DNA of 64,000 bases from Nitrosomonas marina. Lineage in GTDB: Bacteria; Pseudomonadota; Gammaproteobacteria; Burkholderiales; Nitrosomonadaceae. This document shows, one piece after another, positions 47,840-57,121 of this stretch (its first letter is position 1; each line of letters begins with the position of its first letter). The stretch is from positions 1 through 64,000 of the forward strand of contig NZ_FOIA01000013.1 in the NCBI RefSeq assembly GCF_900111605.1, read 5' to 3'. The notes beneath the pieces were generated by a model that ran no database searches, had not been told where the DNA came from, and saw nothing but the letters and a program-made list of their open reading frames with translations. A program made the position numbers and the translations under genes.

Positions 47840-49261
47840 ATGGCAACTCGACAAGCGGATATTGTTATTATCGGCGCTGGAACAGCGGGTCTGGCCGCGT
47901 ATAGCGCTGCAAAACATAAAACCCGGAATATTGTTTTAATTAATGAGGGCCATTACGGTACGACGTGCGCCCGTGTAGGATGTATGCCCAGCAAGGTGTT
48001 TATCCAGGTTGCCAATGATTATCATCGACGGCATCAGTTGGTAAAACAGGGCATTCATGGCGGCGATCAGTTATTTATCCGGACAGAGGAGTCGCTTCGA
48101 CATGTCAGATCGATGCGCGATTATTTTGTCAGTTTCGTGATGGAGTCGATTGAGGATATCGGTGAAAACAATATACACGGTAAAGCGCGATTTCTGGAAC
48201 CCGACACAATTCAGGTCGGCGATCAGACCATTCAGGCCGGTAAGGTCATTCTGGCCAGCGGCTCCGCACCGTTCATTCCCGAACCGCTGAAAGCCATTCG
48301 CGAGAAAAACAGAAATAGTGTTTTAACAACCGACGAGCTGTTCGAACAGGAGAGTCTGCCGGAGTCGGTTGCAGTCATTGGAACGGGTCCGCTGGGTCTT
48401 GAACTCGGTCAGGCGATGCAGCGGATGGGAGTCGCAACGCATTTGTTTGGCCGTTCGCGCACCGTAGGCGGTTTGACTGATACAGAAGTAATCGAGTACG
48501 CCATCAGGACATTTCAGGAAGAGCTGCCGCTGAATTACGCACAGGAACTCTGCTACGAATCGTGTGACGATGAAATCGCCATTTCCTGGCAGGAAGGGCA
48601 AGATACCAGGCGTATTCAGGTCAAAACCGTTCTGGCCGCAACCGGGCGACGTCCGAATGTGCGCAACCTGGGGCTTGAAGAAATCGGTGTGCCGTTCACC
48701 GATGAAGGCGTGCCGGAATTCAATCCGGAGACGATGCAGATTGCGGATTTTCCAATTTTCATAGCGGGTGATGTTACCGGAGTACGACCGGTTCTTCATG
48801 AAGCCAGCGATGAAGGGCGGATTGCAGGTTGGAACTGTGTTAATGAAATTACTGCGTTTCAGCGTCGCACGCCGCTGGCCATTACCTTTTCCGAGCCCAA
48901 CATCGTGCGCGTGGGCAGACCGCGACGAAAATTGACTGAAGGTGCGTACCATACCGGAGAAGTTTTGTTCGACTCACAGGGGCGCGCGACCATCCAGCAA
49001 TATAACAAAGGCATGCTGCATATATTTGGTGATAAGCACAGCGGCGTCTTGCTGGGTGCGGAGATGATCGCGCCCGCTGGTGAACATATGGGCCATCTGC
49101 TGTCCTGGGCGATCGAGAACAGGATGACTGTTTTTGACGCTTTGGCAGCGCCGTTTTACCATCCGGTAGTAGAAGAGGGTCTGCGCACCTGTTTGCGTGA
49201 TCTGGCCGAAAAAATCGACCCGAGTCGTCAGGGCCTGGAAATCAGGTTTAAGAGCAATTAG
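47840..49261 (+). CDS. Dihydrolipoamide dehydrogenase-like flavoprotein
   Basis: 473 residues, class I pyridine nucleotide-disulfide oxidoreductase. FAD site IIGAGTAGLAAYSA, redox pair Cys-x-x-x-x-Cys in CARVGCMPSK, NAD site IGTGPLGLELGQ, and C-terminal H-P-V-V-E-E (catalytic His/Glu). Variant of the usual GGTCLNVGC around the redox Cys. It may serve as E3 for the SucAB complex, but it is 13 kb away and not clearly of the canonical Lpd type. Confidence 0.85.
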   Translation: MATRQADIVIIGAGTAGLAAYSAAKHKTRNIVLINEGHYGTTCARVGCMPSKVFIQVANDYHRRHQLVKQGIHGGDQLFIRTEESLRHVRSMRDYFVSFVMESIEDIGENNIHGKARFLEPDTIQVGDQTIQAGKVILASGSAPFIPEPLKAIREKNRNSVLTTDELFEQESLPESVAVIGTGPLGLELGQAMQRMGVATHLFGRSRTVGGLTDTEVIEYAIRTFQEELPLNYAQELCYESCDDEIAISWQEGQDTRRIQVKTVLAATGRRPNVRNLGLEEIGVPFTDEGVPEFNPETMQIADFPIFIAGDVTGVRPVLHEASDEGRIAGWNCVNEITAFQRRTPLAITFSEPNIVRVGRPRRKLTEGAYHTGEVLFDSQGRATIQQYNKGMLHIFGDKHSGVLLGAEMIAPAGEHMGHLLSWAIENRMTVFDALAAPFYHPVVEEGLRTCLRDLAEKIDPSRQGLEIRFKSN

Positions 49262-49321
49262 TGGATAAGCAAAGCCATCAATACGTTTTAGCTGTTTTGA
49301 TTAATACCGCGTGACTGTTGA

Positions 49322-49999
49322 TTAGTCACCGCCGCAACCGCCGCTGCATCCGCTCGATTCCCCTGACTCGCTGAATACTCCACCGCCGGAACTTGACGGT
49401 TCCGAGTCACCACCGCACCCCGATGCACAGCCGATATGCGCCGCGCAATAGCCGTTGCCATAGTCCGGCGATGACCTGTCCTGGCAATTAAGTGAATATC
49501 GAAAACCGTCTTCGATGTTCAACCTGCTGTCGATGGCAAACAGTAGCGGCAGGTACAGCGGTGCATTCGGATTGATATTCTCTTTTATGCAGGCCAGATG
49601 CCAGGCCCGTTTGATACCAGCCTGTGCCTGAGTTGGTGTCCGCATGACTTCAGCGGGTGTATGGTGCAGAAATCTGCCAAGCGCTTTTTTGCAGAAATAC
49701 TGATAGTTCCGGGTAAACAGGATGAACTCATGCCACGCCACATCCACTACCTGGGAGGGCATCGATACTGTTCTGTATTTGGCCTGATTGCATAGATGAA
49801 AATAGTCGCGCAGTGCATCAAAGACAAGATCAATATCATTTTGTGACAGGTGCGGGTATTGTGTGCTGATTTTTCGCGTCAGGCTTGAAGGGAACTGATA
49901 ATAATCGATAAAATCAAGTTGCCTTGACTGTTTTCCTTTGTAAAAATAATAGACCGCAACGGCTGTAATGCCGGTTAGCGCGATGACTTCAACTGACAT
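49322..49999 (-). CDS. Membrane-anchored protein with Gly/Ser/Cys-rich tail
   Basis: 225 residues. N-terminal TM (about 3-20, VIALTGITAVAVYYFY), a helical middle with VDVAWHEFILFTRNYQYFC resembling the glycine-rich-domain (GRDP/DUF1399) family, and a C-terminal tail about 175-225 with seven Cys, Ser and Gly repeats ending C-S-G-G-C-G-G-D. Function unknown. Stop at 49322 lies 60 nt from the flavoprotein stop (convergent). Confidence 0.7.
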   Translation of the reverse strand: MSVEVIALTGITAVAVYYFYKGKQSRQLDFIDYYQFPSSLTRKISTQYPHLSQNDIDLVFDALRDYFHLCNQAKYRTVSMPSQVVDVAWHEFILFTRNYQYFCKKALGRFLHHTPAEVMRTPTQAQAGIKRAWHLACIKENINPNAPLYLPLLFAIDSRLNIEDGFRYSLNCQDRSSPDYGNGYCAAHIGCASGCGGDSEPSSSGGGVFSESGESSGCSGGCGGD

Positions 50000-50315
50000 G
50001 TGTTTATCCCTGAAGATTTGTCACTCTGAAGCAGGATATTGTGCCAGTTACGCGGTGCCTGTTATTGGGAAAAATGCGGGTGAAACAGGCGCTATATGGC
50101 ATTTGATAAAGTTCGGTAAGAGATGGCGCCAGCCATGTGCTGACACTGGATGTGGTGATCATGCATGTACGCCTGCCAGCAAATTCCAGAGCGGCCATTA
50201 TGGTGTTACTGTTTGGCGTTACTGTTCAGGGAGCCGGTATCGCTGAGATTGAAAGCGTGTTGCTTCGCCTGGACCGGCCTTTTGGCCGGTCGGCCGGGAA
50301 TTGTATAGGCTACCG
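50000..50315. other. Spacer with GC-rich hairpin
   Basis: 316 bp upstream of the Gly/Cys-tail gene. Short plus-strand open frames only, no supported gene. Contains the hairpin at 50272-50291, listed separately. Confidence 0.5.
50272..50291. terminator. GC-rich hairpin after the FmdE-like gene
   Basis: GACCGGCC-TTTT-GGCCGGTC, a perfect 8-bp stem with tetraloop, 25 nt after the stop of the minus-strand gene. No T-run follows on that strand, so it may stabilise the 3' end rather than terminate. Confidence 0.4.
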
Positions 50316-50933
50316 TCAAACGTTACAGGGCATCACACGTATTACTCGTGGATCGTCGGCAAATTCCAGCAATAAACGTCGCACGCGGTCCTGCCAGGCG
50401 CTGGCGAAGTCAGACCTCTGCTGATCATCGGCGCAATTCTGCAGGATCGCCATCAGTCGTTCACCTTGAGCGGGGTCGGCGGGTATTGGCGATACATCCA
50501 GTGAAACCGCTACGCTGGTATGGTTATCAAGGCGCGTAAATACAATAGCTTCCGTTTCGCGATGTTGTGAGAACGTAAGCAGGCCTTTGCGCCGGAAATG
50601 GCCGCGTATTCCTTGAAAACCGTTATGGGCCGCTGCACCTGTAAGCAGTGTCAACACCTGCGCTATGACCCCTGTTGTGCCTTCATCTTCCGGTGCGGGC
50701 ATGTGCACGGCGATGTTGCCGCGTTCGGCGGGCCCGTCCGGATAGAGCGCGGACAGTGCCGCACGTCCTATCAGAAATGCACCCGCGACCGTCGGGCAGG
50801 AATGTCCGGCCAGACGAACTGCATCCTGATAACGATAGTCGAGCAGTCCGTCACGTGCCGCACCCAGTGTAGCGGCAAATGGATCGAACGTGCGTACAAC
50901 CGGTGCTTCGGCATAAAAATCGGGAAAATTCAA
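50316..50933 (-). CDS. FmdE-like protein (tentative)
   Basis: 205 residues. TTG start at 50933 is set by AAAGGAG, 6 nt away. LAGHSCPTVAGAFLIG resembles the G-H-x-C-P segment of FmdE-type domains (formylmethanofuran dehydrogenase subunit E-like); other features are unclear. No TM. It is downstream of the PuuE-type gene in the same direction (207-nt gap), and could form a catabolic cluster with it. Confidence 0.55.
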   Translation of the reverse strand: MNFPDFYAEAPVVRTFDPFAATLGAARDGLLDYRYQDAVRLAGHSCPTVAGAFLIGRAALSALYPDGPAERGNIAVHMPAPEDEGTTGVIAQVLTLLTGAAAHNGFQGIRGHFRRKGLLTFSQHRETEAIVFTRLDNHTSVAVSLDVSPIPADPAQGERLMAILQNCADDQQRSDFASAWQDRVRRLLLEFADDPRVIRVMPCNV

Positions 50934-51140
50934 ACTGATCTCCTTTGGTTTGGAATTAAATTGAACAGAGCCCGCATACTCGGTTTATCCCGGTCAAGCA
51001 GGCAAAAAACGTATATCGCTGTTGGACCATACTGTTTTCGATTTGTAAAATCAATCCGTGTATGGTTCATCCGGTTGATGAACGGGCACACCGTGCGCGG
51101 CGGCCGCCAGGTTGCCGTTGATTGATGGCTAAGCAAAAAG

Positions 51141-52043
51141 CTAGCGCACGACGGGTTGGAATTGGGCCAGCCAGTGCCGGGCGATTTCTTCGCGCCGGCA
51201 TATCCAGACCCTGTCATGATTCTGTACATAATCGAGAAAACGGCCCAGTGCCATTGCACGTGCCGGATGTCCGCTGATTCTGCCATGCAGACCGACGCTC
51301 ATCATTTTCGGACTGCGCCCGCCTTCCTGCCACAGCAGGTCGAATGCGTCCTTTAACGACCGGAAAAAATCGTCACCGGAGGCGAATCCGTTCGGCAGCA
51401 GGTAACGGGCGTCATTATTGACCAGAGTGTACGGAATTATCAGATGGGGCGGCAATCCGTCGAGCCAGTAGGGCAGGTCATCGTTATAGGCGTCCGAACT
51501 GTACAGCAGTCCGCCCGTCTCGCGCACCAGGCGGCGGGTATTGCAGCTGACACGTCCGGTATACCAGCCTACGGGGCCGATGCCACAGATCCGTTCAATG
51601 GTTTCAATCGTCAGTACAATATGGCGGCGCTCTTCGTCTTCGGAAATGCCGCGGTAATCCAGCCAGCGGTACCCGTGTCCGGCGATTTCATGTCCGGCCT
51701 CGGCGAGCGCACGGCCGATTTCGGGATTGAGCTCCAGCGCCCTGCCCGCGGCAAAGGCTGTCAGTGTCAGTTCGCGTTCGCTGAACAGACGCAGAATACG
51801 CCACACACCGGCGCGCGATCCATATTCGTACATGCTCTCGACGCTCAGGTCGCGTTCATTTTCCCGAAGCGTCCGCCCCGGCAGTTCGTGCAGATAGGCC
51901 TCCGAGCAGGTATCGCCGTTAAGAATGCACGATTCAGCGCCTTCTTCGACGTTAAGCACAAACTGGACCGCGACGCGTGCATTGTCTGGCCACCGGGGAT
52001 GCGGAGGATGGGTGCCATAACCGATTAAATCGCGTGCACTCAT
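51141..52043 (-). CDS. puuE: PuuE-type allantoinase (polysaccharide deacetylase-like)
   Basis: 300 residues. Matches the PuuE/CDA-like group: D-L-I-G-Y-G-x-H-P-P-x-x-x-W-P near the start, FVLNVEEGAE, GHEIAGHGYRWLDY (NodB-like metal His), and LHGRISGHPAR at the end. Known PuuE enzymes hydrolyse allantoin; the exact substrate here is not proven. Start overlaps the stop of the upstream GNAT gene (TAATG). Confidence 0.85.
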   Translation of the reverse strand: MSARDLIGYGTHPPHPRWPDNARVAVQFVLNVEEGAESCILNGDTCSEAYLHELPGRTLRENERDLSVESMYEYGSRAGVWRILRLFSERELTLTAFAAGRALELNPEIGRALAEAGHEIAGHGYRWLDYRGISEDEERRHIVLTIETIERICGIGPVGWYTGRVSCNTRRLVRETGGLLYSSDAYNDDLPYWLDGLPPHLIIPYTLVNNDARYLLPNGFASGDDFFRSLKDAFDLLWQEGGRSPKMMSVGLHGRISGHPARAMALGRFLDYVQNHDRVWICRREEIARHWLAQFQPVVR

Positions 52044-52915
52044 TAACCCAGCTCGAAAGTTGTGACCCCGAAGATACGTTCATGCGCCAGTTCGGGAGCC
52101 GGACCCAGATACATTCGCGCGCAGCCGAACACTTCGATCATACTGTGTTGTTTTACGAATGCAATTGCAGCGGGATTGTTCTCCGGCGCATCGAGATATA
52201 GCGGGCCGCCAGCGGCAAATGGTGCCAGACGGGTGTAAAGTGCTTCGACAGTATAGCGGTCATTCGCGAACAGAGGACCGATTTTGCAGCCCTCCAGACA
52301 ACGCCGTACAACACCATAACCGGCAAGTTTTCCATCGCGCAAACATCCCAGAGCAAGCGCACCCGGCTGGTTGATCCAGGCTTGCAGAAAAGCTGGGCGT
52401 GGCGCAGGGAAACATGTGCGGTCAAAATCCAGAACCTGATCAAGCGGCACCGATACCAGCGGGACAATCTCCGCATTATCGTTCAGCACGGCTGGACTAT
52501 GTTCAGGTATTTCGGTACGAAATCGAATATCGCGATGCGAGAAAACGAAACCGCCTCTGGCATAGTAATCCTGCATTGCGAACACGCCGTCCAGACCGAT
52601 ACTCGCACCAGGGCGCAGACGGGCGAGCAACCTGTCGCGGCGGGCATGCCAGAGGATGTTGCCAAAGCCCCGGCCCCGGTATTCGGGCAGGATGATAAAA
52701 AAACCCATAAATCCGAATTCATCCCGATAAGCCGTGATGGCGCCGCCGCCGATCAGACTGCCGTCGTATTCGGCGGCGATAAACGCCTCTGAATCGGCCG
52801 CCCAGAAGGGTCCGGCATCGTGAAGGCCTGGATTCCAGCCTTCATGGGCAGCCCATTCGACCAATAGGTCAACTTCGGGTCGTGTCATGTTTCGAATGAT
52901 CAGTTTGTCCGGCAT
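52043..52915 (-). CDS. GNAT acetyltransferase, two-domain
   Basis: 290 residues. N-terminal GNAT fold with R-G-R-G-F-G (about 82-87) and YARGGF; C-terminal second domain (about 150-290) of the YitH/DUF1248-like type, with [15 protein letters not shown]. Substrate unknown. First gene of the minus-strand trio with puuE and the FmdE-like gene. AAAGGA is 5 nt before the ATG. Confidence 0.85.
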   Translation of the reverse strand: MPDKLIIRNMTRPEVDLLVEWAAHEGWNPGLHDAGPFWAADSEAFIAAEYDGSLIGGGAITAYRDEFGFMGFFIILPEYRGRGFGNILWHARRDRLLARLRPGASIGLDGVFAMQDYYARGGFVFSHRDIRFRTEIPEHSPAVLNDNAEIVPLVSVPLDQVLDFDRTCFPAPRPAFLQAWINQPGALALGCLRDGKLAGYGVVRRCLEGCKIGPLFANDRYTVEALYTRLAPFAAGGPLYLDAPENNPAAIAFVKQHSMIEVFGCARMYLGPAPELAHERIFGVTTFELG

Positions 52916-53174
52916 GTCGATCCTTTCTGGACGTGTTGATGGTTAGTCAGGCACTTTCGCGTTCTGCAGCTTCAAGTATAACGAATGCATGATTTATTTT
53001 TCGGGATTCAAGAATAACAATCTGTACTACCGCGGGTCATGCCATACTTTTTTTCCATTCACAGGTTCCTGTAGACTATTCATTGAACACGCTTTGTTTG
53101 AGTCGAGGATTGCGCTGTACGCGGTAGACCGGCAATTCTTTTTAGTTGGAGTGACAGGAAGGAGGAAGACGCTG

Positions 53175-53369
53175 ATGAAAGTAACCTACGATGCCAACAC
53201 CTGCATTCATGCAGGTAACTGTGTGAACAGCCTGCCGGCGGTTTTCAAAGTTGTCGACGGCAAATTCATGATTGACCAGGCAGGCGCAAGCGATGCTGAA
53301 ATCCGCCAGACAGTGGCCGACTGTCCGTCGGGCGCGCTGCAGGTTATCGAAACCGATACGCCGGGATAG
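53175..53369 (+). CDS. Small ferredoxin-like [4Fe-4S] protein
   Basis: 64 residues from the ATG at 53175, set by AGGAAGGAGG upstream; a longer open frame to 52989 is rejected. Fer4_19-type single-cluster protein: D-A-N-T-C-I-H-A-G-N-C and DCPSGAL, that is a shortened Cys pattern binding one cluster. Often an electron donor or regulatory fragment. Not linked to a recognisable partner. Confidence 0.75.
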   Translation: MKVTYDANTCIHAGNCVNSLPAVFKVVDGKFMIDQAGASDAEIRQTVADCPSGALQVIETDTPG

Positions 53370-53438
53370 CCCGCACGGGTGTATACCAGAGCGCAATGGC
53401 AACTACTATCTGAATGTCCGGCCGGCATGAACGCGCTG

Positions 53439-53990
53439 TCAATCCACCTCTCTATTGCCCGTTGCCGGTCTGGCATTTCTCAATAGCGTCAGATATTTTT
53501 CTGCCAGTTCCGGCTTCCAGTCTTTAAACGACTCCAGGGCCTGAATGGCAGAAGGAATCAATACATTATGCCTCAAGGCCAGCGTTGTAATCGATGCAAA
53601 AGCCGCATCGGAAGACGATGTGCCGACCCATGAATGCAATAACGCAGAAGTGGCGATTTTTTCCCGTAGAGCACGGTAGTCGAAATTTGCATCAAGCGGT
53701 TCAATTTTGAGTTTTTCCAATAGCGTTTCCGCTACTTCCTTGGAATAGACCGGGTCTCTTTTTCTACCGGTAGCGACTTCCAGAATGTCCGTAAAATGCG
53801 TAAATAAACGGATATCGGTTTCCGCGCGGGTGCTTTCGGCCAGACGTTGCTCGGCTCTGAGTTTCAGCCGGTATTCCTTCAGCGCGAGCCATACGCCTGC
53901 AGATGTTGAAATGATGCCGGCAAATGATGCGATGGGAATCAGCCAGTCTTTGATATCGTTTGGATCCATATTTTTTTCTGCGGTGATCAT
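53439..53990 (-). CDS. Membrane-anchored hypothetical protein
   Basis: About 183 residues from the ATG at 53990 (GGAG 11 nt upstream; a GTG 9 nt earlier also possible). One TM (about 12-34, LIPIASFAGIISTSAGVWLAL) and then a basic coiled segment and a helical cytosolic domain. No recognised domain. Unknown function. Confidence 0.55.
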   Translation of the reverse strand: MITAEKNMDPNDIKDWLIPIASFAGIISTSAGVWLALKEYRLKLRAEQRLAESTRAETDIRLFTHFTDILEVATGRKRDPVYSKEVAETLLEKLKIEPLDANFDYRALREKIATSALLHSWVGTSSSDAAFASITTLALRHNVLIPSAIQALESFKDWKPELAEKYLTLLRNARPATGNREVD

Positions 53991-53999
53991 ACCGGGCAC

Positions 54000-54384
54000 G
54001 TCTCCAACAGGAGTGTGACCGCTTATTAATACTCGACACTTTTTTCAATATATCTGTGCGCCCTTGTAACGGATTGTACCAATTTGTGATTCTGTAGGGT
54101 ATGGCCGGCGCAAGCAGCGGCGGTCAGGCAGCAATATTTCTATTGTGAACATGCTGCGCTGACTCGTGGATTTATTGGCTGAATAGTAGTATAGGGCCTG
54201 ACTGCAGGCACCGTGCCGAGTGTCGGAATTATTTACAGATCAAAAACAGGAAAAACTGGCTGTTTGATTAAGTTTATGAGTTTTAGAGAAAAAACAATGT
54301 AGGCATGATATTTGCTTGGGTGTAATTGTACTGTGTACATTCAAGTTTGATTTATAAACGAACAATAAATAAGAGGTGTTTATT
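54000..54384. other. Spacer before the PEP-CTERM gene
   Basis: 385 bp without gene. An AT-rich region with short inverted repeats (for example GTAC-TGT-GTAC at about 54329-54338). The promoter of the PEP-CTERM gene should be here, but no -35/-10 pair is clear. Confidence 0.5.
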
Positions 54385-55137
54385 ATGAAAAAAATAACCA
54401 AAAGTGCCCTGGCAGCAATACCGCTGCTGATGAGTTCTTCTTTTGCTTCAGCCGTACTGGTTGATTCGGAGTTATCGCTGGTCATCGATGTATCGGGCAG
54501 TGTCAGTACCAGTGAATACAACCTGATGATGGATGGGTACGCCAATGCTTTTCGTGATCCCGTCGTCCAAAACAATATTCTGACTAATGGCACCAATGGC
54601 GCAATAGCTGTGAATGCAATATTCTTTGCATCAAGCGCATTCACCACCAGCCTGGATTCCTACACGCTGCTGAATTCAGTTGCCAGTATCAATGCGTTTG
54701 CCGATACGCTGGACAATTTCGGACGTCCTGGCAGTGGCGGGACAACCATTTCAACCGGAATGAACAAGTCGTTATCCACGTTGACCGGGAATAACGGCTT
54801 TGAAAGCACCAACCTGATCATGGATGTATCAGGTGACGGTACTTCTAGCATAAGCTCTACCCAGGCGGCGCGTAACGCAGCCGCAGCTGCAGGTGTTACA
54901 GTCAACGGGATCACTATCGGTTCGCAAGGCATTAATACTTTTTATAATAACAACGTGATTACCAATGACGGATTCTCGCTGCATGCGAACAATTTCAATG
55001 ATTTCGCGGAAGGCGTTAAGCAAAAATTGCGTATCGAAACACAGACAAATCCGGTACCTGTGCCAGCTACATTGGCGCTGCTCGGTTTGGGATTGTTTTC
55101 AATGGTGGCAATTCGCCGTAACCGTAAAGAAAGTTAA
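54385..55137 (+). CDS. PEP-CTERM secreted VWA-like protein (DUF1194)
   Basis: 250 residues from the ATG at 54385, with AGAGGTG 6 nt upstream. Signal peptide 1-23 (LLMSSSFASA). DUF1194/VWA-like domain with D-V-S-G-S-V-S (MIDAS-like) and VSGDGTSS. C-terminal PEP-CTERM signal V-P-V-P-A-T-L-A-L-L-G-L-G-L-F, TM, then basic RRNRKES, so it is probably sorted by an exosortase (not seen here). Exopolymer or surface role inferred. Confidence 0.85.
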   Translation: MKKITKSALAAIPLLMSSSFASAVLVDSELSLVIDVSGSVSTSEYNLMMDGYANAFRDPVVQNNILTNGTNGAIAVNAIFFASSAFTTSLDSYTLLNSVASINAFADTLDNFGRPGSGGTTISTGMNKSLSTLTGNNGFESTNLIMDVSGDGTSSISSTQAARNAAAAAGVTVNGITIGSQGINTFYNNNVITNDGFSLHANNFNDFAEGVKQKLRIETQTNPVPVPATLALLGLGLFSMVAIRRNRKES

Positions 55138-55384
55138 GCAGTCGGTTAGCTGATAGTGCATGAAGACGAATCCAGAAACTTCAGCACGTTCAGCTCTAGA
55201 TATAGTAGCGCCGGGGACAGCATATTTATAGCCAGATAAATACGCTGTCCCAATACGTTATGCACTTTTCTTTTGAACTGGTACCTCAAACTATAGTCTG
55301 CCCTCATTCGTTTATTTCGCTGCTGTGAAAATAAACATCATGTATTAGAAAACGTTGTTTTCAATGTTGGTGCTGATTGGTGTC

Positions 55385-56164
55385 TCACTTTGTATACGCA
55401 CATGCAGTTGCAGAAATTCTGGCAAGCTCGTTAGCAATGACCCGAAGGTTTTCTGGCTCGGACAGCCTGTGGCCCGCTTCATCGATCAATACGACGCGTG
55501 TATCGGGGCCTTTGAAGGCGGCTGCCGTATCACGGGCTTTTTTCCACGACACATCGGCATCCTGCTTGCCGTGAATCAGTACAAGCGGTACCTGTATCTC
55601 GTGTAGCTTGTCCAGAACGGCCTGCCGTTCTCCATCCTCCAGAAGGGCGCGGGTGACGATATACGGGGTTTCTGCATAGGCGCTTGGCAGTTCCAGGTAT
55701 CCGGTACGCGTCAGTGACGCGCGTTCCGGTGATGTCATTCGGTTTTTTATATCCCGCGTGAAATCAGGAGCCGCGGCAATGCCGATCACACCCTTGACAT
55801 GCGCAGGCCGTTCAAGCAAAAGACGCAAAGCGATCCATCCGCCCATGGAGGAACCGACCAGCACGACATCACGCCGGGTGAATACATGATCAATGATGTC
55901 GACTGCATCCTGCTTCCACGATCCGACCGTGCCTTGCTCGAATACACCGCTGGAACTTCCGTGACCGCCATAATCAAAACGCAGGTAAGCCTGACCGCTT
56001 TGCGCGCAGATCTGTTCCAGAAAGTGCGCTTTGGTTCCATTCATGTCAGAGCGGAATCCGCCCAGAAACACGATGCCGGGTGAAGTGTTTCGATCCGTTT
56101 TTCCGGGCGTTAGACAATAGGCGATACGAGTGCCGTGCGGGGAGTCGTAGTAAGACAGGTGCAT
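55385..56164 (-). CDS. Alpha/beta hydrolase (ABHD10-like)
   Basis: 259 residues. Serine nucleophile in VGSSMGGWIALRL, Asp in IHGKQDADV, His in DEAGHRLSEPE: complete triad. Resembles ABHD10/esterase-like carboxylesterases. Substrate unknown. Neighbouring DUF924 gene in the same direction lies 113 bp upstream. Confidence 0.85.
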   Translation of the reverse strand: MHLSYYDSPHGTRIAYCLTPGKTDRNTSPGIVFLGGFRSDMNGTKAHFLEQICAQSGQAYLRFDYGGHGSSSGVFEQGTVGSWKQDAVDIIDHVFTRRDVVLVGSSMGGWIALRLLLERPAHVKGVIGIAAAPDFTRDIKNRMTSPERASLTRTGYLELPSAYAETPYIVTRALLEDGERQAVLDKLHEIQVPLVLIHGKQDADVSWKKARDTAAAFKGPDTRVVLIDEAGHRLSEPENLRVIANELARISATACAYTK

Positions 56165-56277
56165 GTCGTTTTTCGGCAGTGACCGTTTTAACCGGACAGA
56201 AGTTTACAGGGCGACAATGAAACAGGACAAGCCTGTTTGCACTGACGCTGTTTCTATTTGTGGCGCATTTTCCATGT

Positions 56278-56814
56278 TCAAAAACGAGAACCGGGTTGTT
56301 TGAGAAACGCTGTTTCTTCGGCGGTCGAATCCCGATCAAGTATTCGGTTTCGGTGCGGATACCGGCCGAAACGATCGATAATTCTCTTGTGGCGCAGTTC
56401 GAATGTATAGCTTTTATCAGGTGTGAACGTGCGAAAGAGTGCTTCCGCCTGATGATGAATGAATCTGGATTCGCTATGCATATAGGGCATGAGCAGAAAA
56501 CTGCATTCGACCCGCGAGAGTGTTTGCTGCGTATTGCAAGCGACGGCTTCCTGTGCCAGCACAAGCGCTATCGGGTCCTGCGCGAATGCGCGAGGTGTGT
56601 TTCGATAGATATTGCGTGAGAATTGGTCGAGAATAATGATTTCCGCAAGCCTGCCATTTGTGTGGCATCTCCAGCTCGATAATTCACACTGTGAAGCACG
56701 CTGGTGCAAGCTGAGAAATCGCGTGCGAATCAATTCGTCGAAAGCAGGTTCCGCCGTCCACCACATTTTTGGATCGATCTCATCGAACCAGAATTTTAAT
56801 ACTGCATCAAACAT
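56278..56814 (-). CDS. DUF924 family protein
   Basis: 178 residues from the ATG at 56814 (an in-frame codon at 56859 would add 15 unlikely residues). DUF924 signature: F-W-F-D-E-I-D-P-K-M-W-W and, later, LDQFSRNIYR and YMHSES. Probably an all-helical TPR-like protein of unknown role. Downstream gene on the same strand is the ABHD10-like hydrolase. Confidence 0.85.
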   Translation of the reverse strand: MFDAVLKFWFDEIDPKMWWTAEPAFDELIRTRFLSLHQRASQCELSSWRCHTNGRLAEIIILDQFSRNIYRNTPRAFAQDPIALVLAQEAVACNTQQTLSRVECSFLLMPYMHSESRFIHHQAEALFRTFTPDKSYTFELRHKRIIDRFGRYPHRNRILDRDSTAEETAFLKQPGSRF

Positions 56815-56879
56815 TAACAGATTCCGCAGGACTGAACAGTTGTTGAAAGCCGGCAGCAAAGCGGGTGCCGTAATGCCCC

Positions 56880-56899
56880 ATCATACATGATTGTATGAT
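56880..56899. promoter_or_regulatory. Operator-like palindrome upstream of DUF924
   Basis: ATCATACA-TGAT-TGTATGAT, a perfect 8-bp inverted repeat with 4-nt centre, 66 nt upstream of the DUF924 start. Probably a regulator binding site; the protein is unknown. Confidence 0.4.
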
Positions 56900-57052
56900 T
56901 GCAAGAACCGGTATAACTGGCAATCTGCAGCTATCGGCTGGTTGTCGCGGTTGACGTTGACAGGCATACGAATATGAAAGCAGTACGGTCGAATCATTCA
57001 GGCAGTTGGTTTGAATATACCTTGATTATCTGTTAGGGTGGACGCGGAGCAG

Positions 57053-57083
57053 GTCAACAATTGAAACAGTTTCAATTGTTGAC
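57053..57083. promoter_or_regulatory. Perfect 31-nt palindrome before DUF4168 gene
   Basis: Arms of 15 nt, GTCAACAATTGAAAC and GTTTCAATTGTTGAC, with one central A, no mismatch. 38 nt before the DUF4168 start. TTGACA (57080-57085) overlaps its right edge, which suits an operator. As RNA, it could also form a 14-bp hairpin with a CAG loop in the 5' leader. Confidence 0.6.
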
Positions 57084-57121
57084 AGGCTTGGTAAATTTTA
57101 AATAAAACATAGGAGTTATGC

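Noticed and set aside
47840-49261. Naming this flavoprotein lpd, the E3 of 2-oxoglutarate dehydrogenase
   Set aside because: Redox motif CARVGCMPSK differs from the usual lpd motif and the gene is distant from sucAB; a general label is safer.
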